A stretch of DNA of 64,000 bases from Peribacillus sp. FSL P2-0133 (GTDB taxonomy: Bacteria > Bacillota > Bacilli > Bacillales > DSM-1321), in the NCBI RefSeq assembly GCF_037975445.1, contig NZ_CP150254.1, positions 1,672,001 through 1,736,000 on the forward strand, in the 5' to 3' direction. This document shows positions 28,001-37,168 of this stretch, in pieces. Each line of letters begins with the position of its first letter. Position 1 is the first letter of the stretch. The notes beneath the pieces are model-generated. The model was not told the DNA's origin, did not search any database, and saw only the letters and a list, made by a program, of their open reading frames with translations. The position numbers and the translations under genes are program-made.

Positions 28001-28601
28001 AGGTGCAATTGATGAATACGCACGTGTAGCTGAACGCTATGAATTCCTTCTTAGTCAAAAGGAAGACCTTCAACAGGCGAAAGATACATTATTCCAAGTC
28101 ATCGATGAAATGGATGATGAAATGAAGCGGCGCTTTGCGGATACCTTCTATTCGATCCGTGAAGAATTCGAACAAGTCTTCAAAGCTTTATTCGGCGGAG
28201 GCAGAGCGGAGCTGAAGCTGACAAATCCGGATGATTTACTAAATACAGGAGTAGATATCATTGCACAGCCTCCTGGGAAAAAACTGCAAAATTTGAGCCT
28301 CTTATCCGGGGGAGAACGAGCATTGACAGCCATAGCCCTTTTATTCTCCATTCTAAAAGTGCGTCCGGTGCCTTTCTGTATCCTTGATGAAGTCGAGGCA
28401 GCGCTTGATGAGGCGAATGTCGTCCGGTTCAGTCAATTTTTAAGGAAGTTCAGCAGGGAAACACAGTTCATCGTGATTACTCACCGCAAAGGCACGATGG
28501 AAGAGGCGGATGTCCTATATGGCATTACGATGCAGGAGTCAGGCGTCTCCAAACTTGTTTCAGTCCGGATGGAAGAATCAGAAAACTTTATTGAAGTTTA
28601 A
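25038..28601 (+). CDS. smc: Chromosome segregation/condensin ATPase SMC
   Basis: 1187-residue condensin subunit that works with ScpA and ScpB. Head ATPase halves lie at each end: Walker A GPNGSGKSN near residue 32, signature LSGGERALTA near 1089, Walker B CILDEVEAALDEAN. Two long coiled coils (about 170-500 and 675-1010) flank a hinge at about 510-660 with conserved glycines (PGGSMTGGA). AGAGGGGGAAAGG ribosome binding site. Normal length for Bacillus (1186). Confidence 0.98.
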   Translation: MFLKRLDVVGFKSFAEKISIDFVPGVTAVVGPNGSGKSNVTDAVRWVLGEQSAKSLRGAKMEDIIFSGSDTRKALNFAEVSLTLDNETNSLPIDFHEVSVTRRVYRSGESEFFINNQGCRLKDIIDLFMDSGLGREAFSIISQGKVEEILSSKAEERRVIFEEAAGVLKYKTRKRKAESKLTETQDNLNRVHDILHELEGQVEPLKIQSSLAKEFLAKKEELEQIEVALTVFEIEELYEKWEKLSQELEKHNEMEQQMAGQLHDREAHLKKQRDSLATLETSINGLQEILLNASEELEKLEGRKEVLKERKKNAAQNKSQLEKAIVEGEAAVDRLALQKERETEILNALNLEVKGISETLHEKQKSLGLFNSDIEAMIEAKKSDYIEWLNKQASAKNEKQYLLQQLTQQEHKNAKLDMENEKFLTERMDITAKKMEYSQLMENMTKQLEEHVTYFRNQQNKLNAAKDTYQKQETTLYKAYQFLQQAKSRKELLEEMEDDYAGFFQGVKEVLKAKETLRGIEGAVAELIKVPKEYETAIETALGGAMQHVVVEREEHAREAISFLKKNRYGRATFLPLSVIKAREISANQLSMLKSHSAFVGTGSSLIQYDDRHAAIAENLLGTVMITTDLKGANDLAKMMQHRFRFVTLEGDIVNPGGSMTGGALKQKTTSLLSRKTELEELHQKLAAMEAKTNQLEKQVKQLKVDVGVQEQTLEQTRKTGERLRLQEQTLKGELREVELQERNVNERLHLYDLDKNSYLEEQQQKTARLEELEELLESCKTEIEGLDRLISEMTEQKQSQQSSKESLAEETNELRVMLASKRGQLQNQKEKMERIESDLSKETSRLAENKDDLGLLTNEMTDSSSGEESLEDMAQQKLLDKNGAIEGIAIKKQEKNELLTEVETLELSLKEENRLYRGIVEVIKDEEVKLTRLDVELENRLDHLREEYTLSFEGAKEQYPLMMPAEEAQKRVKLIKLAIEELGTVNLGAIDEYARVAERYEFLLSQKEDLQQAKDTLFQVIDEMDDEMKRRFADTFYSIREEFEQVFKALFGGGRAELKLTNPDDLLNTGVDIIAQPPGKKLQNLSLLSGGERALTAIALLFSILKVRPVPFCILDEVEAALDEANVVRFSQFLRKFSRETQFIVITHRKGTMEEADVLYGITMQESGVSKLVSVRMEESENFIEV

Positions 28602-28628
28602 AATTCATGAATTAGAGGAAGTGGGACA

Positions 28629-29645
28629 ATGAGTTTTTTCAAAAAGCTAAAAGAGAAATTTACGACCCAGGAAGAAAAAGAAAAATCAGTTGAAGCAGAA
28701 GTATCCATAGGGGAAAAATTCAAGCAAGGTTTGACGAAGACGAGGAATTCCTTTACTGGAAGGGTTAATGAACTTGTTGCCCGTTACCGGAAAGTGGATG
28801 AGGACTTTTTTGAAGAACTTGAAGAAATCCTGATACAGGCTGATGTGGGCTTTGATACTGTGATGGAACTGATTGATCAATTAAAAATGGAAGTCAAGCT
28901 TCGTAATATCTCTGATACGAGGGAAGTGCAGTCCGTTATTTCCGAAAAGCTTGTTGAAATCTACCAAGGTGATGATGAAGCGACTTCAAGCCTGAATATA
29001 CAAGAAGAAGGTTTGACGGTCATTTTGTTTGTAGGGGTTAATGGGGTAGGTAAAACGACAACCATTGGTAAACTTGCCCATAAATTCAAAACTGAAGGTA
29101 AATCTGTCGTATTGGCTGCCGGGGATACCTTCCGTGCCGGTGCGATCGAACAGCTTGAGGTTTGGGGAGAGCGTGTCGGTGTCAGTGTAATCAAACAGGG
29201 TGAAGGCTCTGATCCTGCAGCGGTCATGTTCGATGCCATTCAGGCCGCCAAGGCACGAAAAGCGGATATACTGATCTGCGACACGGCTGGTCGCTTACAG
29301 AATAAAGTGAATTTAATGAAGGAATTGGAAAAGGTGAAACGTGTAATTGAACGTGAAGTACCAGGTGCACCACACGAGGTGTTGCTTGCCCTTGATGCTA
29401 CAACTGGGCAAAATGCCCTTATTCAGGCCAAGACATTCAAGGAAGCGACCAATGTTTCCGGTATTGTTTTAACAAAGCTTGATGGCACCGCAAAAGGTGG
29501 AATTGTTTTGGCAATTCGCAATGAATTGGCCATTCCCGTTAAATTTGTCGGGCTAGGTGAAAAAATGGACGATCTACAGGAATTCGATGCTGAGAAATAT
29601 GTTTATGGCCTTTTTGCTGATATCATCGATAAAGAAGAGATTTAG
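28629..29645 (+). CDS. ftsY: Signal recognition particle receptor FtsY
   Basis: Membrane-associated GTPase that docks SRP-ribosome complexes at the translocon. A short acidic/charged A region (1 to ~45) precedes the four-helix N domain and the G domain with GVNGVGKTTTIGKLA, DTFRAGAIEQL, CDTAGR and LTKLDGTAKGG. 338 aa. It is 27 bases after smc and ends in a strong terminator, so rnc-smc-ftsY form a unit. Confidence 0.97.
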   Translation: MSFFKKLKEKFTTQEEKEKSVEAEVSIGEKFKQGLTKTRNSFTGRVNELVARYRKVDEDFFEELEEILIQADVGFDTVMELIDQLKMEVKLRNISDTREVQSVISEKLVEIYQGDDEATSSLNIQEEGLTVILFVGVNGVGKTTTIGKLAHKFKTEGKSVVLAAGDTFRAGAIEQLEVWGERVGVSVIKQGEGSDPAAVMFDAIQAAKARKADILICDTAGRLQNKVNLMKELEKVKRVIEREVPGAPHEVLLALDATTGQNALIQAKTFKEATNVSGIVLTKLDGTAKGGIVLAIRNELAIPVKFVGLGEKMDDLQEFDAEKYVYGLFADIIDKEEI

Positions 29646-29657
29646 AAAAATTGTAAG

Positions 29658-29687
29658 CCAGAAGAGATATTTCTCTTCTGGTTTTTT
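29658..29687 (+). terminator. Terminator after ftsY
   Basis: CCAGAAGAGA (29658-29667) pairs perfectly with TCTCTTCTGG (29672-29681) around a 4-base loop, followed by six T (29682-29687). Confidence 0.93.
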
Positions 29688-29787
29688 GTTCACAGTGGTT
29701 ATTTGGAGTAGCAATTGCAGAAAGGTCTAAAAAAAGGATGAAAAAAGAAAAAATAATGCTTTGCAAACAAGTGGTAAGGAGTTTAAC

Positions 29788-29816
29788 TTGACATCAAATA
29801 AACTAGGCTTTACAAT
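29788..29816 (+). promoter_or_regulatory. Strong sigma-A promoter of ylxM-ffh
   Basis: Perfect -35 TTGACA (29788-29793), 17-base spacer, TACAAT -10 (29811-29816). The predicted start near 29823 gives a ~40-base leader to ylxM. This is the best promoter match in the window. Confidence 0.85.
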
Positions 29817-29863
29817 ATAAACTTGTAAAGGGTTTTCACTTAACAGCAGGGAGGCTTGCTAAG

Positions 29864-30196
29864 ATGCTTGAAAAGACAACGCGGATTAATTATTTGTATG
29901 ACTTTTACCAATCGTTGTTAACAGAGAAGCAGCAGAGCTACATGTCCCTCTACTATCTGGATGATTACTCTCTTGGCGAGATTGCCGAAGAATACGAAGT
30001 CAGTAGGCAGGCAGTCTATGATAATATAAAAAGAACGGAAGCGATGCTTGAGGAATATGAAGCAAAGCTTTTGTTATTTCAAAAATTTCAAGAGCGTAAC
30101 CAGTGGATTGCGAATATGAAGGGACTCATAGAAAAGGATTCCTTTTCAAAAGAGGAGCTGCTTGACGCAATCACAACGCTTGAGAAGTTGGATTAG
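29864..30196 (+). CDS. ylxM: SRP-associated HTH protein YlxM
   Basis: 110-residue UPF0122 family protein always linked to ffh; it has a sigma-70 region 4-like helix-turn-helix ([20 protein letters not shown]). Homologues bind the SRP and influence its GTPase activity, so a role in SRP control is more likely than transcription. The gene ends 11 bases before ffh. AGGGAGG ribosome binding site. Confidence 0.94.
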   Translation: MLEKTTRINYLYDFYQSLLTEKQQSYMSLYYLDDYSLGEIAEEYEVSRQAVYDNIKRTEAMLEEYEAKLLLFQKFQERNQWIANMKGLIEKDSFSKEELLDAITTLEKLD

Positions 30197-30207
30197 GAGG
30201 CGGCAAT

Positions 30208-31548
30208 ATGGCATTTGAAGGATTGGCCGACCGACTGCAGAGCACGATGCAAAAAATCCGCGGAAAAGGGAAGGTCAACGAAGCGGACGTAAAAGAAATG
30301 ATGCGTGAAGTTCGATTGGCCCTGCTTGAAGCGGATGTTAACTTTAAAGTCGTGAAGGATTTTGTAAAACGTGTCAGTGAACGTTCGGTAGGTCAGGAAG
30401 TGCTGAAAAGCTTAACCCCCGGTCAACAGGTAATTAAAGTAGTTAAGGAAGAATTGACGGAGCTGATGGGCGGCGAACAAAGCAAGATTGCCGTTGCCTC
30501 GAAACCACCGACTGTCATTATGATGGTAGGGCTTCAGGGTGCTGGTAAAACGACGACCACCGGAAAGCTTGCCAATCTTCTTAGAAAAAAATACAACCGC
30601 AAGCCATTGCTCGTTGCGGCTGATATTTACCGTCCGGCGGCGATTAAGCAGCTTGAAACACTTGGCAAACAATTAAGCATGCCTGTTTTCTCCCTTGGGG
30701 ACCAGGTCAGCCCTGTTGAAATTGCCAAACAGGCAATTGAAAAAGCTAAGGAAGAACATCATGATTATGTGTTGATTGATACCGCAGGCCGCCTTCATGT
30801 TGATGAAAACTTGATGGGCGAACTGAAGGATATCAAAGAGTTGACAAAACCTGATGAAATCTTCCTGGTTGTCGATGCGATGACAGGTCAGGATGCGGTC
30901 AATGTTGCCCAAAGCTTCAATGAACAGCTAGGTCTGACTGGAGTCGTCTTAACGAAACTTGATGGGGATACACGTGGTGGTGCGGCACTTTCAATTCGTT
31001 CAGTCACCGACACGCCGATTAAATTCGTCGGTATGGGGGAAAAATTGGATGCAATTGAAGCGTTCCATCCAGAACGGATGGCGTCAAGGATTCTCGGCAT
31101 GGGTGATGTATTGACCCTTATCGAAAAAGCACAGGCCAATGTAGATGAAGAAAAAGCGAAAGAATTAGAGAAAAAGATGCGTACAGCCACTTTTACCTTT
31201 GATGATTTCCTTGATCAGCTTGGTCAGGTGCGGAATATGGGACCGCTTGATGATATTCTGAAAATGATTCCCGGTGCGAATAAAATGAAAGGGATGGACA
31301 ACCTGCAGATCGATGAGAAACAGATCGGTCATGTGGAAGCTATCATCCGTTCAATGACTACGCATGAAAAGGAACATCCGGAAACCATGAATGCATCCCG
31401 CAAGAAACGGATTGCCAAGGGAAGCGGCAGATCGATTCAAGAAGTGAACCGTCTACTGAAGCAATTCGAAGAAATGAAAAAGATGATGAAACAGGTTACG
31501 AACATGCAAAAAGGAAAGAAAAAGGGATTCAAATTCCCGTTCATGTAA
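30208..31548 (+). CDS. ffh: Signal recognition particle protein Ffh
   Basis: Protein part of SRP; binds signal sequences and scRNA. N domain (1 to ~90), G domain with GLQGAGKTTTTGKLA near 107, DTAGRLH and LTKLDGDTRGG, and a methionine-rich M domain (about 300-446) with RNA-binding IAKGSGRSIQEVNRLLKQF. 446 aa, normal. AGGAGG 6 bases upstream of the ATG. Confidence 0.98.
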   Translation: MAFEGLADRLQSTMQKIRGKGKVNEADVKEMMREVRLALLEADVNFKVVKDFVKRVSERSVGQEVLKSLTPGQQVIKVVKEELTELMGGEQSKIAVASKPPTVIMMVGLQGAGKTTTTGKLANLLRKKYNRKPLLVAADIYRPAAIKQLETLGKQLSMPVFSLGDQVSPVEIAKQAIEKAKEEHHDYVLIDTAGRLHVDENLMGELKDIKELTKPDEIFLVVDAMTGQDAVNVAQSFNEQLGLTGVVLTKLDGDTRGGAALSIRSVTDTPIKFVGMGEKLDAIEAFHPERMASRILGMGDVLTLIEKAQANVDEEKAKELEKKMRTATFTFDDFLDQLGQVRNMGPLDDILKMIPGANKMKGMDNLQIDEKQIGHVEAIIRSMTTHEKEHPETMNASRKKRIAKGSGRSIQEVNRLLKQFEEMKKMMKQVTNMQKGKKKGFKFPFM

Positions 31549-31574
31549 GGTTTATTTTAGGTCGAAACTGAAGC

Positions 31575-31612
31575 GAAATACAGGTCGAAGCCATGTATTT
31601 CAACACTTTTTT
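31575..31612 (+). terminator. Probable terminator after ffh
   Basis: GAAATACA (31575-31582) pairs with TGTATTTC (31594-31601), with an inner GG/CC pair; a run of six T (31607-31612) follows after five bases. A/T-rich, so likely leaky. Confidence 0.5.
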
Positions 31613-31632
31613 CACCTGTTAAGAAAAAAACC

Positions 31633-31662
31633 TTTACAAACATGCAAGACATTTGATATTAT
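31633..31662 (+). promoter_or_regulatory. Promoter of rpsP-khpA
   Basis: TTTACA (31633-31638), 18-base spacer, TATTAT (31657-31662) with TG two bases upstream of the -10 box. The leader to rpsP is about 30 bases. Confidence 0.6.
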
Positions 31663-31701
31663 ACTATCTTGTGTGAAACTATTCGGAGGTGCTTATTTAA
31701 A

Positions 31702-31974
31702 ATGGCAGTAAAAATTCGCTTAAAACGTATGGGAGCTAAAAAATCTCCTTTCTATCGTATTGTAGTTGCAGATTCTCGTTCACCACGTGACGGACGTTAC
31801 ATTGAAGTGGTAGGAACTTATAACCCGGTGACTCAACCAGCTAAAGTTGAAATCAACGAAGAGCTTGCTCTTAAATGGTTACAAGATGGAGCTAAACCAT
31901 CTGATACAGTTCGTAACTTATTCTCTACACAAGGCATCATGGAAAAATTCCATGTTGCAAAAAACAGCAAGTAA
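31702..31974 (+). CDS. rpsP: 30S ribosomal protein S16
   Basis: Small subunit assembly protein, 90 residues, starting [20 protein letters not shown] and ending at KNSK; all typical. Start at ATG 31702 with GGAGGTG 10 bases upstream. An open frame 33 bases further upstream overlaps the promoter and is not coding. khpA follows 13 bases after the stop. Confidence 0.98.
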   Translation: MAVKIRLKRMGAKKSPFYRIVVADSRSPRDGRYIEVVGTYNPVTQPAKVEINEELALKWLQDGAKPSDTVRNLFSTQGIMEKFHVAKNSK

Positions 31975-31987
31975 TCGACGGTAGTTG

Positions 31988-32218
31988 ATGAAAGCACTGA
32001 TTGAAACGATTGTTTCAGCACTTGTGGATTATCCGGAAGAGGTCATCGTGACCTCCAAGGAAGAATCCGACCGGATTGTTTATATCCTCTCCGTTCATAA
32101 AGAGGACATGGGCAAGGTGATCGGTAAACAAGGGCGTGTTGCTAAGGCGATTCGGACTGTGGTATATGCAGCAGGATCTTCACAGCAGAAGAAAATCTAT
32201 TTGGAGATTTCCGAATAA
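31988..32218 (+). CDS. khpA: KH-domain RNA-binding protein KhpA (YlqC)
   Basis: 76-residue single KH domain with GKQG loop at 46-49 (MGKVIGKQGRVAKAIR). In Gram-positive bacteria KhpA pairs with KhpB/Jag and affects RNA binding and cell elongation/division. The start is ATG 31988; a TTG 3 bases earlier is also in frame. The Shine-Dalgarno is weak, suggesting coupling with rpsP. A terminator overlaps the stop codon. Confidence 0.95.
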   Translation: MKALIETIVSALVDYPEEVIVTSKEESDRIVYILSVHKEDMGKVIGKQGRVAKAIRTVVYAAGSSQQKKIYLEISE

Positions 32219-32244
32219 GGAGGGTTAATACCCCTCCTTTTTTT
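32217..32244 (+). terminator. Terminator overlapping the khpA stop codon
   Basis: AAGGAGGG (32217-32224) pairs with CCCTCCTT (32232-32239), then T to 32244. The first two A of the stem are the last bases of the TAA stop. Despite the AGGAGG in the stem no gene starts here. The 195 bases up to ylqD (32245-32439) hold no other feature I could support. Confidence 0.9.
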
Positions 32245-32439
32245 GTACTTCAAGAAGGTGAAATTCCGACTGGGATCCTAATTGAATAGACCAGGACTTT
32301 AAACTTTACGCCTTTTTAAGACGCATCTTTTACCGATTTACGTTATACTTAAGAGAATGACCCCCATTTCAAAAAGATTACCCCATCATACATATTTTTT
32401 GAATGAAATAAGAAATCATAGATAATAGGAGGTGCTGGA

Positions 32440-32826
32440 ATGAAAATTCTCCAAAATGTAATCGTTAACCAAGTATTAACGGAATCCAGCAAGAATCAGC
32501 TCCTCGAGAAATACAAGTCAAAACGCCTTCAGCTTCAAAAAGAGAGTGAACAGCTTCGCTTTGAACTGAAAAAACTTGAAAAAACAAGAACTCTCCAACC
32601 TGCTAGTCTCCGTGCTCATTTTGAAAAAGAAATAAACCAGAGGCAAGAAAAAATTAAACTGCTTGAATTTCAAATGGAGCAGTTGGAGATCCTTCCCGCA
32701 GGTAGTGAATTGAAGGAACGAGAAGTTCAAAGTATCATTGATGTGGAAATTGGGGCAGATTGGGACGAAATTATGGCAACGAAGACCATTGTCATTAAAG
32801 ATGGAATCGTCTCGGAAATTCGTTAG
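32440..32826 (+). CDS. ylqD: YlqD family protein
   Basis: 128-residue protein of the Bacillus YlqD family, function unknown. Residues about 20-90 are strongly charged and form a likely coiled coil ([20 protein letters not shown]). The C-terminal part (about 95-128) has the family piece [21 protein letters not shown]. No signal peptide or membrane segment. ATAGGAGGTG ribosome binding site. It sits directly before rimM, as in other Bacillus. Confidence 0.9.
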   Translation: MKILQNVIVNQVLTESSKNQLLEKYKSKRLQLQKESEQLRFELKKLEKTRTLQPASLRAHFEKEINQRQEKIKLLEFQMEQLEILPAGSELKEREVQSIIDVEIGADWDEIMATKTIVIKDGIVSEIR

Positions 32827-32836
32827 AGGTGAAAGA

Positions 32837-33355
32837 ATGGAAAAATGGTTTAATGTAGGTAAAATTGTCAACACACATGGCCTTTTAGGAGAAGTCCGTG
32901 TTATTTCTTCAACAGACTTTCCGGAAAAACGATACAAAGTGGGAAATACTCTGTATTTGTTTAGGGACACGGAGAAAAAACCTTTGCCGCTTATCATCAG
33001 GTCGCATCGCACCCATAAAAACTTTAACCTGTTGACGTTCGAGAACTATTATAACGTCGGACAGGTCGAGGCTTTTAAAAACGGGGTCCTGAAAGTCAAG
33101 GAAGCGCAGCTTGGTAAATTGGACGAAGGTGAGTTCTACTTCCATGAAATCATCGGCTGTTCGGTATTTACGGATGAAGGCATGGAAGTTGGGGAAATCA
33201 TTGAGGTTCTTACGCCTGGTGCCAATGATGTTTGGGTCATTAAGAAAGCTGGCAGTAAGGACATCCTGATCCCATATATTGATCAAATTGTAAAAGAAGT
33301 GGATATTTCCGCTAAAAAGGTCATCATTACACCGATGGAAGGACTTTTGGACTGA
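32837..33355 (+). CDS. rimM: Ribosome maturation factor RimM
   Basis: Binds S19 and helps mature the 30S head. The N-terminal RimM domain ([20 protein letters not shown]) is followed by a PRC-barrel (about 95-170: [35 protein letters not shown]). Start at ATG 32837, 4 bases after AGAGGTGA. 172 aa. The stop overlaps the trmD start. Confidence 0.96.
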   Translation: MEKWFNVGKIVNTHGLLGEVRVISSTDFPEKRYKVGNTLYLFRDTEKKPLPLIIRSHRTHKNFNLLTFENYYNVGQVEAFKNGVLKVKEAQLGKLDEGEFYFHEIIGCSVFTDEGMEVGEIIEVLTPGANDVWVIKKAGSKDILIPYIDQIVKEVDISAKKVIITPMEGLLD

Positions 33356-34089
33356 TGAAAATCGATGTGCTTTCGCTTTTTCCAGAAATGTTCGAAGGGG
33401 TATTTGGTTCGTCAATCTTAAAAAAGGCTGCGGAAAAGCAGGCTGTCAGCTACAAGGTGACCAACTTTCGGGATTATGCAGATAATAAACATTCGACGGT
33501 AGACGATTATCCGTATGGCGGCGGTGCCGGAATGGTATTGAAGGCACAACCGATCTTTGATGCTGTGGAAGCTCTAAAAGGGCAAGGTGAGCTAACCCCA
33601 AGGGTAGTCCTGCTTTGTCCCCAGGGAGAGCGTTACACGCAGAAAAAAGCCGAAGAGTTTGCTGAAGAGGAACATCTCATTTTCATTTGCGGGCATTATG
33701 AAGGCTATGATGAGCGCATCCGGGAGCATGTCGTCACTGATGAAATATCGATTGGTGACTTTGTGCTTACAGGTGGGGAATTGGGTGCAATGGTCATAAT
33801 TGACAGCGTTGTGCGCTTGCTGCCTGGCGTTCTTGGAAATGTTGACTCCCCGATTCTTGATTCCTATTCTTCTGGTTTGTTAGAGCATCCCCATTATACT
33901 AGACCTGCAGATTTCCGGGGGATGAAAGTTCCCGATCCGCTAATATCCGGGAATCATAAAAAAATCGATGAATGGCGGATGAAGGAATCTCTGCGCAGAA
34001 CTTGGATTCGACGTCCGGATTTGCTCGATAGTTATGAACTATCGGAAGTTGAAAAAAAATTATTATCCGAGATTAAAAAAGAAGACTGA
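33355..34089 (+). CDS. trmD: tRNA (guanine-37-N1)-methyltransferase TrmD
   Basis: Methylates G37 next to the anticodon and prevents +1 frameshifting. SPOUT-class knotted fold; conserved [22 protein letters not shown] and [16 protein letters not shown] form the SAM/knot region. 244 aa. Translation start overlaps the rimM stop (TGATG). Confidence 0.97.
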   Translation: MKIDVLSLFPEMFEGVFGSSILKKAAEKQAVSYKVTNFRDYADNKHSTVDDYPYGGGAGMVLKAQPIFDAVEALKGQGELTPRVVLLCPQGERYTQKKAEEFAEEEHLIFICGHYEGYDERIREHVVTDEISIGDFVLTGGELGAMVIIDSVVRLLPGVLGNVDSPILDSYSSGLLEHPHYTRPADFRGMKVPDPLISGNHKKIDEWRMKESLRRTWIRRPDLLDSYELSEVEKKLLSEIKKED

Positions 34090-34095
34090 TGTCTA

Positions 34096-34124
34096 TTGCA
34101 TCGACGTTTATAGTGTGATAGGAT
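34096..34124 (+). promoter_or_regulatory. Extended -10 promoter of rplS
   Basis: TTGCAT (34096-34101), 17-base spacer, TAGGAT (34119-34124) with TGA directly before it (extended -10). The start would be near 34131, giving an ~89-base structured leader. Confidence 0.5.
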
Positions 34125-34129
34125 ATAAC

Positions 34130-34219
34130 TTGTGACTTGGGCAAAATGCTCAGTCTTATAACGATGTTCCGCTGCAAACAATAAGTATTTGCAAGAGCGT
34201 CCAGGAGGAGTTGAAATCG
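34130..34219 (+). ncRNA. L19-type ribosomal protein leader upstream of rplS
   Basis: The 90-base leader holds a hairpin with GACTTGGGC (about 34134-34142) against GCTCAGTC (about 34148-34155), and a second pairing TGCAAA with TTTGCA ending just before AGGAGGAG. Leaders of this kind upstream of rplS are known in low-G+C Gram-positives (L19 leader) and are thought to mediate autogenous control. I judge the family from position and fold, not from an alignment. Confidence 0.55.
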
Positions 34220-34567
34220 ATGCAAAATCTTATTAACGAAATCACAAAAGAACAACTTCGCTCAGATCTTCCATCATTCAGACCTGGTGACACAGTACGT
34301 GTACACGTAAAGGTTATTGAAGGAACTCGCGAACGTATCCAGTTGTTTGAAGGCGTTGTAATCAAACGTCGTGGCGGCGGAGTTAGTGAAACTTTCACAG
34401 TACGTAAGATCTCTTACGGCGTTGGAGTAGAACGTGCTTTCCCTGTTCACACACCAAAAATTGCGAAACTAGAAGTTATCCGTCACGGTAAAGTACGTCG
34501 TGCGAAACTTTATTACCTACGCGAACTTCGTGGTAAAAAAGCACGTATTAAAGAAATTCGTCGTTAA
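34220..34567 (+). CDS. rplS: 50S ribosomal protein L19
   Basis: 115 residues, [20 protein letters not shown]... to ARIKEIRR, located at the 30S-50S interface. Start at ATG 34220, 9 bases after AGGAGGAG; TTG at 34211 directly abuts the ribosome binding site. Own promoter and leader are present after trmD; terminator downstream. Confidence 0.98.
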   Translation: MQNLINEITKEQLRSDLPSFRPGDTVRVHVKVIEGTRERIQLFEGVVIKRRGGGVSETFTVRKISYGVGVERAFPVHTPKIAKLEVIRHGKVRRAKLYYLRELRGKKARIKEIRR

Positions 34568-34632
34568 TCCTTCGAATATCTTCATGCGGGTTTACCATGA
34601 TCCACATAAGGTGAATAACCAAACAGTATCAT

Positions 34633-34671
34633 GCAAAAAAAGGGAGCTTGTTAATCAGGCTCCCTTTTTGC
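34633..34671 (+). terminator. Terminator after rplS
   Basis: GCAAAAA..AGGGAGC pairs with GCTCCCT..TTTTTGC (centre 34648-34658). The A-run before and T-run after make it likely to work in both directions. Confidence 0.9.
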
Positions 34672-34785
34672 ACTTTAAGAAACGATGAATACACATACGG
34701 TGAAAACTATATAGAATCCTGCTCGCTATAGCGTCCGCAACATGTTAAAATAATTGTTGATATGCTTCAAAAAGGGTGGGTAAGG

Positions 34786-35346
34786 ATGGCGAAAAAGAAA
34801 AATGAATTGTGGGAATGGACGAAGGCGGTCATAATCGCGGTTATAGCGGCGACGCTGATTCGTTATTTCCTCCTGGCTCCTATTGTTGTGGACGGTAATT
34901 CCATGATGCCGACATTAAAGGATACGGACCGCATGATCGTTAATAAAATCTCCTATTCGATTGGCGAACCGAAAAGATTCGACATTATCGTTTTCGAAGC
35001 TCCTGAAGGCAAAGATTACATAAAACGGGTCATCGGATTGCCAGGGGAAAAAGTGGAATATAGAGATGATACTCTTTACGTGAATGGAAAAGCTTATGAT
35101 GAGCCATACTTGGATGAATATAAAGAACAATTGATTGATGGCGGGGATTTGACGGAGCCTTTTACATTAAGTGATGTCATAGAACAAGGAACGGTACCTG
35201 AGGACACTCTATTTGTCCTAGGGGATAATCGTCGTTTTAGTAAGGATAGCCGCCATATTGGCGTAGGTGTCGTTCCTTACGATAAAGTGTTAGGAAAAAC
35301 TAAATTAGTTTATTGGCCGATTGAAGACTTTCGATTGGCGGAATAG
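34786..35346 (+). CDS. lepB: Type I signal peptidase (SipS/LepB-like)
   Basis: Cleaves signal peptides on the outer face of the membrane. One N-terminal membrane segment (about 12-34) precedes the catalytic Ser39 in DGNSMMPTL and Lys80 in [11 protein letters not shown], with [14 protein letters not shown] near the C-terminus. A short P-type enzyme of 186 aa. Start at ATG 34786, 5 bases after AAAGGGTGGG; an in-frame ATG at 34762 would add 8 residues. Its place between rplS and rbgA differs from B. subtilis but is seen in other bacilli. Confidence 0.95.
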   Translation: MAKKKNELWEWTKAVIIAVIAATLIRYFLLAPIVVDGNSMMPTLKDTDRMIVNKISYSIGEPKRFDIIVFEAPEGKDYIKRVIGLPGEKVEYRDDTLYVNGKAYDEPYLDEYKEQLIDGGDLTEPFTLSDVIEQGTVPEDTLFVLGDNRRFSKDSRHIGVGVVPYDKVLGKTKLVYWPIEDFRLAE

Positions 35347-35363
35347 TAGGAAGGTGGATTCCA

Positions 35364-36236
35364 TTGACAATACAGTGGTTCCCTGGCCATATGGCCAAAG
35401 CAAGACGGGAAGTAACAGAGAAATTAAAACTGATCGACATCATCTTTGAACTTGTGGATGCCCGGATTCCGGCATCTTCACGAAATCCGATGATCGATGA
35501 AATCATTCAGCATAAACCGAGGGTTATCCTATTGAATAAAGCTGATATGGCAGATCCGGTAAAAACTAATTTGTGGCTTGAGCATTATAAATCGCAGGGG
35601 AAAACGGCGATTGCCATTAATTCGCAGGCAGGAAACGGTTTAAACCAGATTACAGCTGCTGCCAAAAAACTTTTAAAAGAGAAGTATGAGCGGATGGAAT
35701 CAAGAGGAATAAAGCCGAGAGCGATCCGTGCCATGATAGTCGGCATTCCGAACGTGGGGAAATCGACATTAATCAATCGACTTGCCAAAAAGAACATTGC
35801 CAAAACAGGGAATACTCCTGGCGTCACGAAAGCGCAGCAATGGATAAAAGTTGGTAAGGAATTGGAATTGCTGGATACGCCGGGGATTCTCTGGCCAAAA
35901 TTCGAGGATCAAGAAGTTGGTTTGAAGCTGGCATTGACAGGTGCGATCAAGGATACGATTTTAAACTTGCACGAAGTCTCTTTATACGGTCTTCGCTTTT
36001 TGGAAAAAGAATATCCGGATAGAATGAAATCCCGTTATAACCTGGATGTAATTCCGCAGGAAACGCTCGAATTGTTCGATGCTGTCGGAAAGTTCAGGGG
36101 CTGTTTGGCATCTGGGGGCTTCATCGATTATGATAAAACCGCAGAGTTGGTCGTACGTGAAATCCGTTCAGAAAAGATGGGCCCGCTGACGTTTGAGGTC
36201 CCATTGGAATATGAAGAGGTTGATATCCCCGATTAA
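35364..36236 (+). CDS. rbgA: Ribosome biogenesis GTPase RbgA (YlqF)
   Basis: Essential GTPase for late 50S assembly, needed for L16 incorporation. Circularly permuted G motifs: NKAD (G4) precedes GIPNVGKST (G1), TPGVT and DTPGILWP (G3). The C-terminal ANTAR-like domain ends after [10 protein letters not shown]. Start is TTG 35364, 6 bases after AAGGTGG; it gives [17 protein letters not shown], identical to the B. subtilis N-terminus, where the catalytic His sits in this segment. 290 aa. Confidence 0.96.
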   Translation: MTIQWFPGHMAKARREVTEKLKLIDIIFELVDARIPASSRNPMIDEIIQHKPRVILLNKADMADPVKTNLWLEHYKSQGKTAIAINSQAGNGLNQITAAAKKLLKEKYERMESRGIKPRAIRAMIVGIPNVGKSTLINRLAKKNIAKTGNTPGVTKAQQWIKVGKELELLDTPGILWPKFEDQEVGLKLALTGAIKDTILNLHEVSLYGLRFLEKEYPDRMKSRYNLDVIPQETLELFDAVGKFRGCLASGGFIDYDKTAELVVREIRSEKMGPLTFEVPLEYEEVDIPD

Positions 36237-36245
36237 CATGAAGTG

Positions 36246-36313
36246 ATACGGAGCTGGAGTTGGATGTCGAAAAGATATTTCTTTTTGATGTCTCTTTTCC
36301 GCTCCGTATTTTT
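36246..36313 (+). terminator. Branched terminator after rbgA
   Basis: ATACGGAGC (36246-36254) pairs perfectly with GCTCCGTAT (36301-36309), enclosing an inner hairpin (TCGAAAAGA with TCTTTTTGA); T-run to 36313. Confidence 0.8.
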
Positions 36314-36369
36314 CTGAACTGAAAAAAGGAAGCAAGACTGCCGATAATTAATATGATGGGTGATAAAAG

Positions 36370-37155
36370 ATGATAACTGCAATGAGCATTAAGGAAATCT
36401 CCTCAAAGTTAATGACAATAAGAGAGCCCGAGGATTCATTTTTACAAGAATGCCGGGAGGACGGAAGAAAGGGAGTAACCGACTTAGTAAGCAAATGGCA
36501 AAGAACTTATGAAAAAGAACAACATCTAAGGGATGCTTTCACGGAAATGACAGAGTTTGAACGGCAATTGCGAAAACAGGGGTTTTCCATTTTGGCTGGT
36601 ATCGATGAAGTGGGAAGAGGACCGCTCGCAGGACCAGTTGTGACGAGTGCAGTCATCTTGCCTGAATCTTTTTATTTACCGGGTCTTAATGATTCTAAAA
36701 AAATTCCAGAGTCAAAAAGGGAACGGTTTTATGAGATGATTTTTAAGGAAGCACTATCAATAGGTGTGGGTGTTGTACATAGCGAAGTTATTGATGAAAT
36801 CAATATATACCAAGCCACTAAAAAGGCGATGGTGGCCGCAGTGAACGATTTGACAGAACTTCCTGATCATTTGTTGATTGATGCGATGGAACTGGATGTG
36901 CCCATTCCCCAGCTTTCACTCATAAAGGGGGACGCAAGAAGCATTAGCATCTCTGCGGCCTCTATAATAGCGAAAGTGACCCGTGATAGGATGATGAAGG
37001 AATATGGTGAAAAATATCCGCAATATGGTTTCGAAAAGCACATGGGTTACGGGACGAGCCAACATTTAGAAGCACTCGGCACGCACGGGCTTACACCTTG
37101 GCATAGAAGAAGTTTTGCACCAGTTAAGGAAATCGCTGCACGAACGAAGGGCTAA
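36370..37155 (+). CDS. rnhB: Ribonuclease HII
   Basis: Removes RNA from RNA-DNA hybrids and single ribonucleotides. Active-site acids D79 and E80 in [13 protein letters not shown] and D171 in LIDAME; also [20 protein letters not shown]. 261 aa with an N-terminal extension (about 1-70) typical of Bacillus RNase HII. Start ATG 36370, 6 bases after GGGTGA; an ATG at 36382 is a weaker option. ylqG begins 13 bases after the stop. Confidence 0.95.
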   Translation: MITAMSIKEISSKLMTIREPEDSFLQECREDGRKGVTDLVSKWQRTYEKEQHLRDAFTEMTEFERQLRKQGFSILAGIDEVGRGPLAGPVVTSAVILPESFYLPGLNDSKKIPESKRERFYEMIFKEALSIGVGVVHSEVIDEINIYQATKKAMVAAVNDLTELPDHLLIDAMELDVPIPQLSLIKGDARSISISAASIIAKVTRDRMMKEYGEKYPQYGFEKHMGYGTSQHLEALGTHGLTPWHRRSFAPVKEIAARTKG

Positions 37156-37168
37156 GGGGGGATGAGTG